DNA from: SIG452 sp045638525
Lineage (GTDB): Bacteria > Bacillota > Clostridia > UMGS1840
Reading direction: 5' to 3'
Assembly: GCA_045638525.1 (NCBI GenBank)
Contig: JAZUBQ010000001.1
Location: forward strand, 111,954-175,953
Length of the DNA stretch: 64,000 bases
Under the pieces are notes generated by a model. That model saw only the letters and a program-made list of their open reading frames with translations, did no database searches and was not told the origin of the DNA. Shown in pieces: positions 34,455-42,858 of the stretch (its first letter is position 1; each line of letters opens with the position of its first letter). The translations under genes were made by a program, and so were the position numbers.

Positions 34455-37118
34455 TTATCGTTCCACCAAGCCGTATTTTACTTTGATTCTTTCTATTTTA
34501 TCTATCATCGGTTCACAAATGAACCACAGGAAGAAGGCTGTTCCAAGCGCATGAACAATGTCAAACGGTATTCCCATCAGGTAGGCTGAGTATATCATCT
34601 CCCAGGTAATGTTATTTTGCCACATAATGACAGAAGCCGGATTCATAATCCCTCCGTATATCAAAAATGTTGCAAAAAAGCCGCAAAGGCAGAGGGAGAG
34701 TCTGGTTTTTCTTAAAAAACCTTTTTTAAAAAGGATGCCGGCAACAAAACCGATGATTCCAAAGGCAAACATCTGCCACGGTGTCCACGGACCTTGTCCG
34801 AAGAAAAAGTTTGAGACAAAACCGGTGACTGCCCCCACTAAAAAACCCGTCTCGCCACCGAAACAAACACCTGCAATCATAACAAGTGCCACAACCGGCT
34901 TAAACTGCGGCAGCATGAAAAATGTGGCTCTGCCCGCAACCGCAATGGCACACAGAACACTAATCACAATGAGTTCTCTTGCTTGTGGTTTTCGGGATTC
35001 AAACACCATACAAAAGGGTATCATGGTTTCTATAATAATCAAAAGACTGATAAAATAATACTTTCTGTCGCCTAAGAAGAAAACGCCGATATAAATAGTC
35101 AGCGGGATCAGAAGCAGAATCAGAAACGTTGCCATCAGGGTTCTTTTGGTCAGCTTCCGATCCGACTTCGGCACCTGTATGACCTCAATCCCAATATCTT
35201 TTTGGGGAAAAAAGCAAAAACAAGCACCAAACAATGTGATAATCATAACAATTTCAGAAACACCGATGCCTGCAAAATCGGTCGCAGGAAGGGAAAACAG
35301 ATTGATTGGCAGACACACAAGCAGAAAAAGAAGCGAAAAAATACTGCCGGCTACAATTCTTGCCAAAGTAAGCTTTTTGGAAGTTTCTTTTTTTGGCTTT
35401 GGTTGACTTTTTGGTTGATATATTGCGATATTTCTTACTTGATGGTCTCTTTTTGGAAGTTCGCCACCGCAGGCAAGAATGATATCTTCTGCCAAAATGG
35501 CATCGGGAAGTTTTTCCCTTGCCATCCGATTTGCAGAAGTGGTATAAAAATTTTTCCCTTGGAAAAACTCTCTTGGTGTACCAACCGATGTGACACTTCC
35601 GTCAAACATCAGGGCACATCTGTCCGCATATTCTGCACAAAACTCAATATCGTGGGATACCATAACAACCGTAACGCCGTTTGCCTTTAAATCGGATAAA
35701 ATATCGGCAAATTCGGTTTTAAACTGAGCATCCAGCCCTTTGGTTGGCTCATCAAGTAACAGAATTTCCGGTTGTTGCAACAAAATTTTTGCAAGAGCTG
35801 CCCGTTGCATTTCACCTCCGGATAAATCATACGGATGAGAATCCAAACGATGTTCCATTCTGCAAAGCAAAGCAATATTTTGTACCATTTGTTCTTTTTC
35901 CGATTTGGGAATTTTTTTATGGGAAAGCATCTCCAGTAAATCAAGAAAAACAGTTTTCTTCACAAACACACTTTGTGGATTCTGAGGAAGAACACCAAGC
36001 AATCCGTCATACAAATTCTTGATATCCAAAATGCTTTTTCCCTGAATGAAAATCTCGCCTCCACAAGGGCGGTTAAGCCCTGATATCAAAGAAAGTGCTG
36101 TGGACTTTCCGGTGCCGTTGCCACCAACAAGACAAAAGAGCTCCCCTTTTCCTACGCTGAAACTCAGTCCCTTGATCACATCAGGCAATCCCTTATCATA
36201 TCGAAAGGTAACGTCCTTGAGTTCAATCACTGTATCGGGATTTTCTTTTGTGCTTTTGGTGGGAATATGCTCCATACACAAGGGATTTTCATTGGAATAG
36301 TCCGAAAGCCACAACCTGCCTTCTCGCACGGTTAACGGACACGGCAAAGAATTTTTCACACAGTTGTGAACTTGCATCGGCACGGGAAGTGCACGGTACA
36401 TAGGATGATTTTTTGCTTGTAAGAGATTGCCCACCTGATGCGGCGTTGCATCGGCAATGATTTTGCCACCCTCCATCACAATCACACGGTCCACCATCGA
36501 AAACGCATCTTCCAGACGATGCTCGGTGAGAATCACGGTGGTTCCAAGCTCACGGTTAATTTTTTCCAGCGTTTTCAAAAACTCTCCTGCAGCGATGGGA
36601 TCCAACTGACCGGTGGGTTCATCCAGAATTAAAACTGACGGTTGCATCACCATAACGGATGCAAGATTCAGAAGCTGTTTCTGTCCGCCGGAAAGCTCTG
36701 TCACTTTCTTATAAAACCAATCTTCGATGCCAAAAAATGCTGCCATTTCAGACACTCTGGTCCGAATTTCATTCTGACGGCAACCAAGACTTTCCAAGCC
36801 AAACGCAAGCTCGTGCCAAACCTTATCGGTGACAATCTGATTGTCCGGATGTTGCATCACAAAGCCAATTTCTGCCGCTTGTTCTCTGACATCACAATCC
36901 GACAAATTTTTACCGTTAAAACAAATGCTTCCGCTAAGCTCTCCAAAAGGGGATAAGGAAGATTTTAACAGCCTTAAAAGCGTGGTTTTTCCACAACCGG
37001 ATTGACCGCAAAGCAAAACAAATTCGCCGGAGCGAACCGTAAAATTAATGCCCGTCAGTGTTTTCTTTGTTGTGTTGGGATAGGAAAAACCCAAATCCCG
37101 AACGATATAACCTTCCAT
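34455..37118 (-). CDS. ECF-type transporter: two ATPase domains and S component in one 887-aa chain
   Basis: ATPase 1 (about 1-265) has Walker A GQSGCGKTT, signature LSGGQKQ and Walker B VLILDEP. ATPase 2 (about 295-520) has GGNGTGKST, LSGGEMQR and ILLLDEP. After a basic linker come membrane segments at about 580-640, then an S-component-like domain (about 690-880) with GRATFFMLPQFKP, GGETGFLVGAVTGFVSNFFFG and GPWTPWQMFAF. That is an ECF S-unit family often left without an assigned substrate. The cobalamin riboswitch and DUF4430 partners in the same operon point to vitamin B12 or a corrinoid. No separate EcfT is encoded in the window; the 580-640 segments look too short to be a full T unit. 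Start ATG at 37118 behind GTGAGGTGAGAG. Confidence 0.85.
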   Translation of the reverse strand: MEGYIVRDLGFSYPNTTKKTLTGINFTVRSGEFVLLCGQSGCGKTTLLRLLKSSLSPFGELSGSICFNGKNLSDCDVREQAAEIGFVMQHPDNQIVTDKVWHELAFGLESLGCRQNEIRTRVSEMAAFFGIEDWFYKKVTELSGGQKQLLNLASVMVMQPSVLILDEPTGQLDPIAAGEFLKTLEKINRELGTTVILTEHRLEDAFSMVDRVIVMEGGKIIADATPHQVGNLLQAKNHPMYRALPVPMQVHNCVKNSLPCPLTVREGRLWLSDYSNENPLCMEHIPTKSTKENPDTVIELKDVTFRYDKGLPDVIKGLSFSVGKGELFCLVGGNGTGKSTALSLISGLNRPCGGEIFIQGKSILDIKNLYDGLLGVLPQNPQSVFVKKTVFLDLLEMLSHKKIPKSEKEQMVQNIALLCRMEHRLDSHPYDLSGGEMQRAALAKILLQQPEILLLDEPTKGLDAQFKTEFADILSDLKANGVTVVMVSHDIEFCAEYADRCALMFDGSVTSVGTPREFFQGKNFYTTSANRMAREKLPDAILAEDIILACGGELPKRDHQVRNIAIYQPKSQPKPKKETSKKLTLARIVAGSIFSLLFLLVCLPINLFSLPATDFAGIGVSEIVMIITLFGACFCFFPQKDIGIEVIQVPKSDRKLTKRTLMATFLILLLIPLTIYIGVFFLGDRKYYFISLLIIIETMIPFCMVFESRKPQARELIVISVLCAIAVAGRATFFMLPQFKPVVALVMIAGVCFGGETGFLVGAVTGFVSNFFFGQGPWTPWQMFAFGIIGFVAGILFKKGFLRKTRLSLCLCGFFATFLIYGGIMNPASVIMWQNNITWEMIYSAYLMGIPFDIVHALGTAFFLWFICEPMIDKIERIKVKYGLVER

Positions 37119-37157
37119 TCTCTCACCTCACTCATTCACAGAAGTTTTTTTAAAAAA

Positions 37158-38129
37158 TCAGTTTCCGTTTGTGGCATAAAAACCGCCCACATCAACCCCT
37201 AAATCGCAGGTATATACCCACTCAACTTTGTCTCCCGCTTTTAATTGGTAGCGAGAACATCCATAGTTGGGGAACCAGTCATTTACTTTATACATCCAGC
37301 CCGAAAGCTCTCCGCAGTCAAACTCATAAAGGTTTGCAATTCCTTCAATATAGGCGCTGTTATACAGGGGAGTATGCTCAAATTCCATATGAATTTTGTT
37401 TTGTTGCATTTCACGAAGAAGCAAATCAAACACGCTTTCCCCTTCGGAAAATGTGACGGTTTTTTCAGCAAATATCACACCGTCTTCGGGAACAATACTC
37501 ACCTTTTCGCTGTCCAGCCAGTCTATATTTTTGAGGATTGTGTCGCATCTGACAGACAAAGTGCAAGTAAGCTCGTTGTCTTTTTTTTCCACATTCTGGG
37601 GTTCCACCGGCAACGGTTTTCCTTCGGGAACAGGGTCGGTCAGATATTGATCTTTCCCGGTGTCTTCGTTCACCACCATTGCTTCGGCAGTGGGTAGTTG
37701 CGCTTCCTGAATTTCCGTTTCTTCCACAACGGGAGCCATCGGCTCTGACGGAATCGTTTCTTCCGCGACAGGTGCCGGTGTTGGCTGAATGGCCGGTTTG
37801 GATTCTGCCGGCATTTGTTTGCTTTCGGCAATTTGTGCTGCCATGGCAATTTTTTCTGCCGGTGTCATCGGAGTGCCGTCTTGTTTTTGCGGTTTGTTTT
37901 TTTCGTTTACAGAAGATTTTTCTTCGGTTGCGGGAAGCTTATTGTCCGATTGTTCTTCCTGCGTCGGCTCTTCGGAAACCGGTTTCTCCGTTTGAACCAC
38001 TGCAGGTGTTGCTTTCGGTGTCGGAGTCCATCCCCGAAGTCCCGGAGCATCACCGCCATACCAAAACACAAAGGCAAGGACCAAAACAACAAGAATTCCA
38101 ACTATTATTTTTTTGCTATGCTGTTTCAA
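37158..38129 (-). CDS. Membrane-tethered DUF4430 protein, probable corrinoid-binding
   Basis: 323 aa. Single N-terminal membrane helix (about 8-25, IIVGILVVLVLAFVFWY), then a Pro/Glu/Thr-rich spacer (about 30-175), then a C-terminal DUF4430 domain (about 195-320). The domain has the family's marks: GESVFDLL, LSGWMYKVNDWFPNYGC and LKAGDKVEWVYTCDLG. DUF4430 is the fold of the beta domain of intrinsic factor and transcobalamin, which covers the bound cobalamin. The start overlaps the upstream gene's stop by 4 nt (ATGA type), so the two are translationally coupled. The transporter gene follows 39 nt later. Proposed role: pass the corrinoid from the wall to the ECF transporter. Confidence 0.8.
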   Translation of the reverse strand: MKQHSKKIIVGILVVLVLAFVFWYGGDAPGLRGWTPTPKATPAVVQTEKPVSEEPTQEEQSDNKLPATEEKSSVNEKNKPQKQDGTPMTPAEKIAMAAQIAESKQMPAESKPAIQPTPAPVAEETIPSEPMAPVVEETEIQEAQLPTAEAMVVNEDTGKDQYLTDPVPEGKPLPVEPQNVEKKDNELTCTLSVRCDTILKNIDWLDSEKVSIVPEDGVIFAEKTVTFSEGESVFDLLLREMQQNKIHMEFEHTPLYNSAYIEGIANLYEFDCGELSGWMYKVNDWFPNYGCSRYQLKAGDKVEWVYTCDLGVDVGGFYATNGN

Positions 38130-40030
38130 ACCCCTTCACTTCCTTTCGTTTGATTTGCTACCATTTCACAAAACCGCATCAGAATTGTGGCAACCTGTGC
38201 ACGTGTTGCGGTGTCTTTGGGCGATAAGGTTGCATCCGTGGTGCCTTGAATCAAGGTTCCTTTGATTGCCCACTCCATGGCATCCATCGCCCAACTGCTG
38301 ACCTTACCAACATCATAAAACATCGTAATATCTGCTTGTTGCGATACATCATATCCCTGCATTTTCGCAAAGCGATACAGGAGAAGTGCCAACTGTTCTC
38401 TGGATAATTCCTGATTCGGAGCAAACTGTGTGGGAGAAATTCCGGTTATCATTTCCCGTTCTGCCGCCCAGCAAACCGCATCCGCATACCATGCATCCTG
38501 TGGCACATCAAGAAAGCTATGCTGAAAATCCACGTTTTTTGGCTGAATCATTCGGTAAAGCACAGTCACAAGCATGGCTCTGGTCATTTTGGCATCGGGA
38601 TCAAAGCCGTTCTCGGTTCCTTGCATCAGATGGTTTTCATAGACGTATTTTACCGATTCATAATACCAGTCGCTCTTTGCAACATCCGAAAAAGTGGCTC
38701 CCGTAAAGATGGTTGCTTCCACTGTTTCAGATTGCTCTGTTTTTTCCTCCTCGGGTTCTAACGCTTCCTCGTCCGAAATTTCCTCCTCGCATTGTTCGGC
38801 ATCGTCAACAATTTCTTCGTCTTCTTCGTTAAAAATGGTGACATCACGCATATCATACAAGAAGGTTTCCCCTTCCAAAAAACGAAAATAAGCAGTCAAT
38901 GCGTATTGCCCCTGTTCGGTAGCCATCCCGTTTAAATCGGTGCCGGGAACGTGTTCAAAACCACCTCCCGAAACCGCAAACATACACAGTGCATCCACAA
39001 CCGAAACACCGTTTTTTACAAATCGTTCATCGGTTTCCGGATCAATTCCAAGTGCGGTCAATGCCACAATCACCTGTGCACACGATTCAGCACAGATGCC
39101 GTCAATCGAACCGAAACCGCCGTTTTCATACTGAATCTCGGAAAGGCAAATGAGCGCTCTGTCCACCGCTTCCGTAACCTCAGGATTGCTGTGATAGTAA
39201 GGAGCCAGTGCCTGAATTGCCATCCCTGTCATATCAGGGTCAGCCACATTCCCGAAAATCGACCATCCACCGTCATCAAACTGCTTGGAGAGGATGTATG
39301 CTATAATTTCTTCACGGGTAGCTTGTGTTGCCGGGTTCACATTCTCCGGAATTTCATAGTCGTAACTGTCAAGAGCAATTAACGCCCAGATGGGACCGTT
39401 CACCCCTTGTTTTTTCAGATAATTCATATCGGAAAGTCCGCACAAGAGATTGTGTCCGTCCACATTGGCAACGTCATATCCTGCGGAAGTGAGTGCCAGA
39501 ATGACACGAGAATTTTCGGTTGATTTTGCCCTGTGCAGTTGCTCTTTTTCGTTAATTTCTTCCTGAACAAACTGAACCACATTTTCATAGTAACCATCCG
39601 GACAATCCCCACCCGAACGAGTCAGGCATATCACCATCCACTCACCGCCGACAGACCCAACACCGGGTGTCCCAAGGTCTGCGATATATTGTCCCGTTGC
39701 TTCATAAACAGCCGCATGGTCTGTGTTGGACAATTCTTCATACAAAACAGCAATGGCATCTTCTGCCTCGATCAGCATCTCAAAATTTTCAACAAGCTCT
39801 TTGTGAGAATCATCCAACTCGTCGTAAGCGATGCGGGCTTGTTTGATTCGGTTGCCGGAATGGAGGTTGATAATCCCGATTTCCTCAATTTTTTCCATTA
39901 CTGCATTCACGCCGGCATAATCAAACTCCTCGGTTACGGCATCGGTTATTGGTTCTGTGTCTGACGCCTGAACAGGCAACAGAGTAAATAGCATAACGCC
40001 TAATACCAGGATACTGAAAATTCGTTTCAT
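38126..40030 (-). CDS. SLH-anchored alpha/alpha-barrel protein (terpenoid-cyclase/transcobalamin-like fold)
   Basis: 634 aa. Signal peptide 1-22. After a helical spacer (about 35-100) the region about 115-390 repeats helix pairs with motifs such as QFDDGGWSIFG, DPDMTGMAIQAL, YENGGFGSID and AVSGGGFEHVPG. These are prenyltransferase/squalene-oxidase-type repeats, the fold also used by the alpha domain of intrinsic factor. An acidic linker (Glu/Asp-rich, about 400-445) leads to three SLH repeats (about 450-630, with VYENHLMQGTENGFDPDAKMTRAM and WAAEREMITGISPTQFAPNQELSRE). So it would sit in the cell wall and present one half of a corrinoid-binding site, the other half coming from DUF4430 proteins in the same operon. 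Ribosome site GAAAGGAAAC before the ATG. Confidence 0.82.
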   Translation of the reverse strand: MKRIFSILVLGVMLFTLLPVQASDTEPITDAVTEEFDYAGVNAVMEKIEEIGIINLHSGNRIKQARIAYDELDDSHKELVENFEMLIEAEDAIAVLYEELSNTDHAAVYEATGQYIADLGTPGVGSVGGEWMVICLTRSGGDCPDGYYENVVQFVQEEINEKEQLHRAKSTENSRVILALTSAGYDVANVDGHNLLCGLSDMNYLKKQGVNGPIWALIALDSYDYEIPENVNPATQATREEIIAYILSKQFDDGGWSIFGNVADPDMTGMAIQALAPYYHSNPEVTEAVDRALICLSEIQYENGGFGSIDGICAESCAQVIVALTALGIDPETDERFVKNGVSVVDALCMFAVSGGGFEHVPGTDLNGMATEQGQYALTAYFRFLEGETFLYDMRDVTIFNEEDEEIVDDAEQCEEEISDEEALEPEEEKTEQSETVEATIFTGATFSDVAKSDWYYESVKYVYENHLMQGTENGFDPDAKMTRAMLVTVLYRMIQPKNVDFQHSFLDVPQDAWYADAVCWAAEREMITGISPTQFAPNQELSREQLALLLYRFAKMQGYDVSQQADITMFYDVGKVSSWAMDAMEWAIKGTLIQGTTDATLSPKDTATRAQVATILMRFCEMVANQTKGSEGV

Positions 40031-40080
40031 AAATGAGTTTCCTTTCTTTCGTTTTCGTCTTGATTTTCAATCCCGGACAA

Positions 40081-41172
40081 TCATTTTACCGGATATACTT
40101 CGCAAAGAGGCATACAGGTTGCAAAGCCATCCCACAACATAATTTTATCATTCGCAGAAAGCTCGATATCAGAGGAAACGGGAATACTCATCACATTTTT
40201 TTCGTTCGTTTTTGCAGTAGTAAGCGGTACGGGTATCAGTTTGTTAAGACCGTCACTTTCATAATCCGCAAATATCACGGTGATATCGGTGCCTTCTTCG
40301 GGGAACGAAACCGATACATACTGTCCGTCATACTCTGTAATTTCAAATTCAGCAGTAACACTTCCCAAAAAAGCATCTTCAATATAATCGGTTAAAATGG
40401 CTGTCTGAAGGGCAATTTCCTCTGCACTTGCCAACGGATTTGCCGCTACTGCAAGGGCTGTTTCATAAACCTCATCGGTAGCAAGATTGCCGTAGTAATC
40501 GTTGATTGCAGCCAAGAGGAAAATAAGGTCGGTCTTATCCTCCTGGATAAACAAATTGCCTCCCATCCATTCTGCCATCACATTACCGGGGAAGCCGCAG
40601 TCGGAACCGTAACCGCTGACGGTAAAATGCCAACGGATTACATCGCCGAGAACAACTTCTTCCCCTGTGTTATAGTCAATAATTGTGTCGCCCGGATAGG
40701 CATTGTCTGCACCCCAGGATGCCCACCAGTCATTGATGGTATAGCACCAGCCCGCCATCCAGTTATAGTCAAATTCTTCTAAGTAACCGTTGCCGTCACC
40801 GATGCCGTCAAAGTCGTCACGGTAGGGTTGCAGATATTCGGGATACTCCGGCTCCACGGTATCGTCAAATTGGAATCCGCTGAAATAGGTAACAGTGCCC
40901 AGATAGATATCGCCCAGGTATCCGATGTTTTTATCGGTGAGAGCATCCACGGTAATTTCACTTACGCATCTTGTGTCCTTAGCATAAAGAGTAGGTTCCA
41001 CCAGAAAACCCTGTCCGATGTTGTAGGCTTCCACGGTGATGGCACCGTTTTGCTCTCTGAGTTCTTCCAAAGTTAACCAAGTATTTGTGTTGGCAAAAGT
41101 GGTTAAAGGAACCATTGCAACCAGTATAATAACGGTAAGTAACGCACTAAAAAATTTCTTGTTCATTTTCAC
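40081..41172 (-). CDS. Secreted DUF4430-like protein, first gene of the cobalamin operon
   Basis: 363 aa with signal peptide 1-27 (LTTFANT). The DUF4430-like part (about 35-205) shows ITVEAYNIGQGF, DGNGYLEEFDYNWMAGWCYTINDWWASWGA and GDVIRWHFTVSGYGSDCGF, a divergent version of the SGWMY...GDxVxWxYT signature. A helical segment follows (about 215-270). A small beta domain closes the protein (about 280-363: YVSFPEEGTDITVIFADYESDGLNKL, ending KIMLWDGFATCMPLCEV). That end resembles the KVFVWDNFDGLKP module of the large secreted proteins. No anchor is seen, so it may be free in the wall or bind its SLH-bearing neighbour. Directly under the cobalamin riboswitch. Ribosome site AAAAGGAGA. Confidence 0.78.
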   Translation of the reverse strand: MKMNKKFFSALLTVIILVAMVPLTTFANTNTWLTLEELREQNGAITVEAYNIGQGFLVEPTLYAKDTRCVSEITVDALTDKNIGYLGDIYLGTVTYFSGFQFDDTVEPEYPEYLQPYRDDFDGIGDGNGYLEEFDYNWMAGWCYTINDWWASWGADNAYPGDTIIDYNTGEEVVLGDVIRWHFTVSGYGSDCGFPGNVMAEWMGGNLFIQEDKTDLIFLLAAINDYYGNLATDEVYETALAVAANPLASAEEIALQTAILTDYIEDAFLGSVTAEFEITEYDGQYVSVSFPEEGTDITVIFADYESDGLNKLIPVPLTTAKTNEKNVMSIPVSSDIELSANDKIMLWDGFATCMPLCEVYPVK

Positions 41173-41330
41173 ATTCTCCTTTTGGTAAATTTTTTAATCA
41201 ATTCTTTTGATAAAGTTATGAGTTGTTTAAAAACGCACCTCCCGACTTTACCGCAGGAAATAAAAAAACTGCGGTAATTTTTCTTTTAAAAAAATTACCA
41301 CAGCTGAGTTTTTCTGTGATGGTTCACAAT
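41173..41330 (-). promoter_or_regulatory. Expression platform of the cobalamin riboswitch
   Basis: On the minus strand CACAG/CTGTG closes a stem followed by GGTAATTTTTTT (41282-41325), an intrinsic terminator. The GGTAATTTTT part can instead pair with AAAAATTACC (41272-41281 area), and a further ACCGCAG/CTGCGGT stem (41247-41276) lies next to it. These alternatives would let B12 switch between read-through and termination. Confidence 0.65.
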
Positions 41331-41344
41331 TTGGCGGAAGTTCA

Positions 41345-41610
41345 ACCAAAAACATTATTCCTATGCAAATGAGCACTTACGAAATAACATCAAAGCAGGT
41401 CTTGTGACTCGCACCCTATAGACAAAACGTCCGCATTTTTATATCCTGCCTTCTCAGTTTCCCAATGACTATCTTTCGATAACGGATATAAAAACTTCGA
41501 TGCACACACCGACAGTTAACCGCAGGGGATTCTCACCCCATTCCCTTTCAATCAATTATGCCTGCGCCCAAAAGCGTTTGCAGCACAACCGACACTCTGT
41601 GTGAATGTAT
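41345..41610 (-). ncRNA. Cobalamin (AdoCbl-type) riboswitch
   Basis: The minus strand carries the conserved core GGGAATGGGGTGAGAATCCC (41530-41551 area), then TGCGGTTAACTGTC, and ends with GTGCGAGTCACAAGACCTGC (41398-41417), a standard B12-box region. CATTGGGAAACTGAGAAGGC lies between them. It precedes the DUF4430/SLH/ECF operon, giving direct evidence for the ligand. A promoter (TTGACT 41659-41654, TAAAAT 41636-41631, 17-nt spacer) lies just upstream. Confidence 0.92.
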
Positions 41611-41630
41611 GAAATTAATATTGTGCCACA

Positions 41631-41659
41631 ATTTTACCACAACTGTTTAAAAAAGTCAA
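41631..41659 (-). promoter_or_regulatory. Promoter of the cobalamin operon
   Basis: Minus-strand -35 TTGACT and -10 TAAAAT with a 17-nt spacer. Expected RNA start about 41624, just before the aptamer. Confidence 0.65.
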
Positions 41660-41697
41660 GAACTAAAAACACTTTTTCAAAATGTAAGAAAAATGAA

Positions 41698-41727
41698 TTG
41701 ACAAAGAACCCTGTTGTGTGGTATACT
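41698..41727 (+). promoter_or_regulatory. Promoter of queT
   Basis: -35 TTGACA (41698-41703), 18-nt spacer, -10 TATACT (41722-41727). Expected start about 41734, four nt before the first stem of the riboswitch-like element. Confidence 0.75.
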
Positions 41728-41737
41728 TCCAGTGGAA

Positions 41738-41795
41738 AAGATGTTGCTCTTGCTAACCATCTTGGGGGAAAAATCCCCACTAAAAAACAAGGGAG
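41738..41795 (+). ncRNA. PreQ1-type riboswitch (pseudoknot covering the ribosome site)
   Basis: Stem AAGATG (41738-41743) with CATCTT (41758-41763). A second small stem GGGG (41765-41768) with CCCC (41775-41778) follows, then an A-rich run. Loop bases CTCTTG (41747-41752) pair with CAAGGG (41788-41793), which is the start of the queT ribosome site AAGGGAG. This H-type pseudoknot with an embedded hairpin resembles class II/III preQ1 riboswitches found before queT genes. Class not certain. Confidence 0.7.
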
Positions 41796-41805
41796 TGTAT
41801 TTTTT

Positions 41806-42276
41806 ATGAAACAAAACAAACTGTCCGATTTCACACGAATTGCCGTGGTTGCCGCTATTTATGCGGCACTGACTCTGGGGATTGCCCCACTTTCTTACGG
41901 AGCCGTTCAGCTTCGGTTTGCCGAAATGCTGACCCTTCTTTGCTTCTATCGAAAAGAATACGGCATTGCCCTCATTTTCGGTTGTGCCATCAGCAATCTG
42001 TTTAGCCCCTTGGGAATGTTGGATATGATCTTCGGCGTTGCCTCTACGGTGTTTGCTGTTGTTACCATCCCCCATGTCAAAAAATTGTGGATTGCCTCGC
42101 TGTTTCCCACAATTTCTATGGGATTCATCGCCTGGGAGCTTTGGATTTTGGGTTCTCCCTTCTGGTTTAGTCTCTTAACCTGTGCATTGGGAGAATTTGT
42201 GGTGGTATCTTTATTGGGAGTTCCCGTATTTACCCTGCTGCAAAACAACCGTTTTTTCCGAAAAACAGTGCTGTAA
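41806..42276 (+). CDS. queT: QueT-family queuosine precursor transporter (ECF S component)
   Basis: 156 aa from the ATG at 41806 (MKQNKLSDFTRIAVVAAIYAAL), 10 nt after AAGGGAG; in-frame upstream codons cross the promoter and riboswitch and are not coding. Five to six membrane segments. Family motifs LSYGAVQLRFAEMLTLLCFYRKEYG and GCAISNLFSPLGMLDMIFG are present. QueT proteins import preQ1 or a related queuosine precursor as S units of group II ECF transporters and use shared EcfAA'T encoded elsewhere. The pseudoknot in its leader supports the ligand. Divergent from the B12 operon. Confidence 0.92.
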   Translation: MKQNKLSDFTRIAVVAAIYAALTLGIAPLSYGAVQLRFAEMLTLLCFYRKEYGIALIFGCAISNLFSPLGMLDMIFGVASTVFAVVTIPHVKKLWIASLFPTISMGFIAWELWILGSPFWFSLLTCALGEFVVVSLLGVPVFTLLQNNRFFRKTVL

Positions 42277-42302
42277 GCGGACATTGATAAAGGATGTAGT
42301 GT

Positions 42303-42845
42303 ATGGAACAAACCATTCAAATACAAGCAAAAACACTAATGGAAGAATTTCTTGCCAAAACCAATCTTTCTGCCGGAACACTTCTGGTCATTGGCTGTTC
42401 CACTTCGGAAATTTTGGGAGAAACCATTGGTTCTCACTCAGCATATGAAGCGGCAGAAGCGTTATTTCAAGGGATTTATCCCATTCTTCGGGAACGGGGT
42501 ATTTTTCTTGCGGCACAATGCTGTGAACATTTAAACCGCTGTCTGGTGGTGGAACAAGAGGTGGCAGAACGCTTTGGCTACGAGGTGGTATGTGTGATTC
42601 CTCAGCCTAAGGCAGGTGGTTCATTTGCTACTGCCTGCTATCGGAATTTCAAGTCCCCCGTTGTGGTGGAAACCATTTCGGCAAATGCCGGTATTGACAT
42701 TGGCGGAACCTTAATCGGAATGCATTTAAAAGCCGTTGCAGTTCCCCTTCGTCTGAAACAAAACACCATCGGGAAAGCCTCGGTACTTTGTGCATACAGC
42801 CGTCCCAAACTCATTGGCGGAGAACGTGCCGTGTATCACGAATAA
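42303..42845 (+). CDS. UPF0340 family protein (YwlG-like, TIGR01440)
   Basis: 180 aa, the family's usual length. Conserved stretches: LLVIGCSTSEILGETIGSHSA near 28-48, CCEHLNRCLVVE, then PQPKAGGSFAT and AGIDIGGTLIGMH. Function not established. In other Firmicutes it often lies near ribose-5-phosphate isomerase or glyA genes, which is not the case here. 26 nt after queT, so perhaps cotranscribed. Ribosome site AAAGGATGTAG before the ATG. Confidence 0.88.
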   Translation: MEQTIQIQAKTLMEEFLAKTNLSAGTLLVIGCSTSEILGETIGSHSAYEAAEALFQGIYPILRERGIFLAAQCCEHLNRCLVVEQEVAERFGYEVVCVIPQPKAGGSFATACYRNFKSPVVVETISANAGIDIGGTLIGMHLKAVAVPLRLKQNTIGKASVLCAYSRPKLIGGERAVYHE

Positions 42846-42858
42846 AGGATTTTTTACT

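Noticed and set aside
41605..41805. N-terminal extension of QueT by 67 residues
   Set aside because: That stretch contains the promoter and the pseudoknot and codes for no family-like sequence.
42790..42858. Longer VanZ start overlapping the UPF0340 gene
   Set aside because: The extra 23 residues are hydrophilic, unlike the family, and lack a ribosome site; the ATG at 42859 follows the UPF0340 stop directly.
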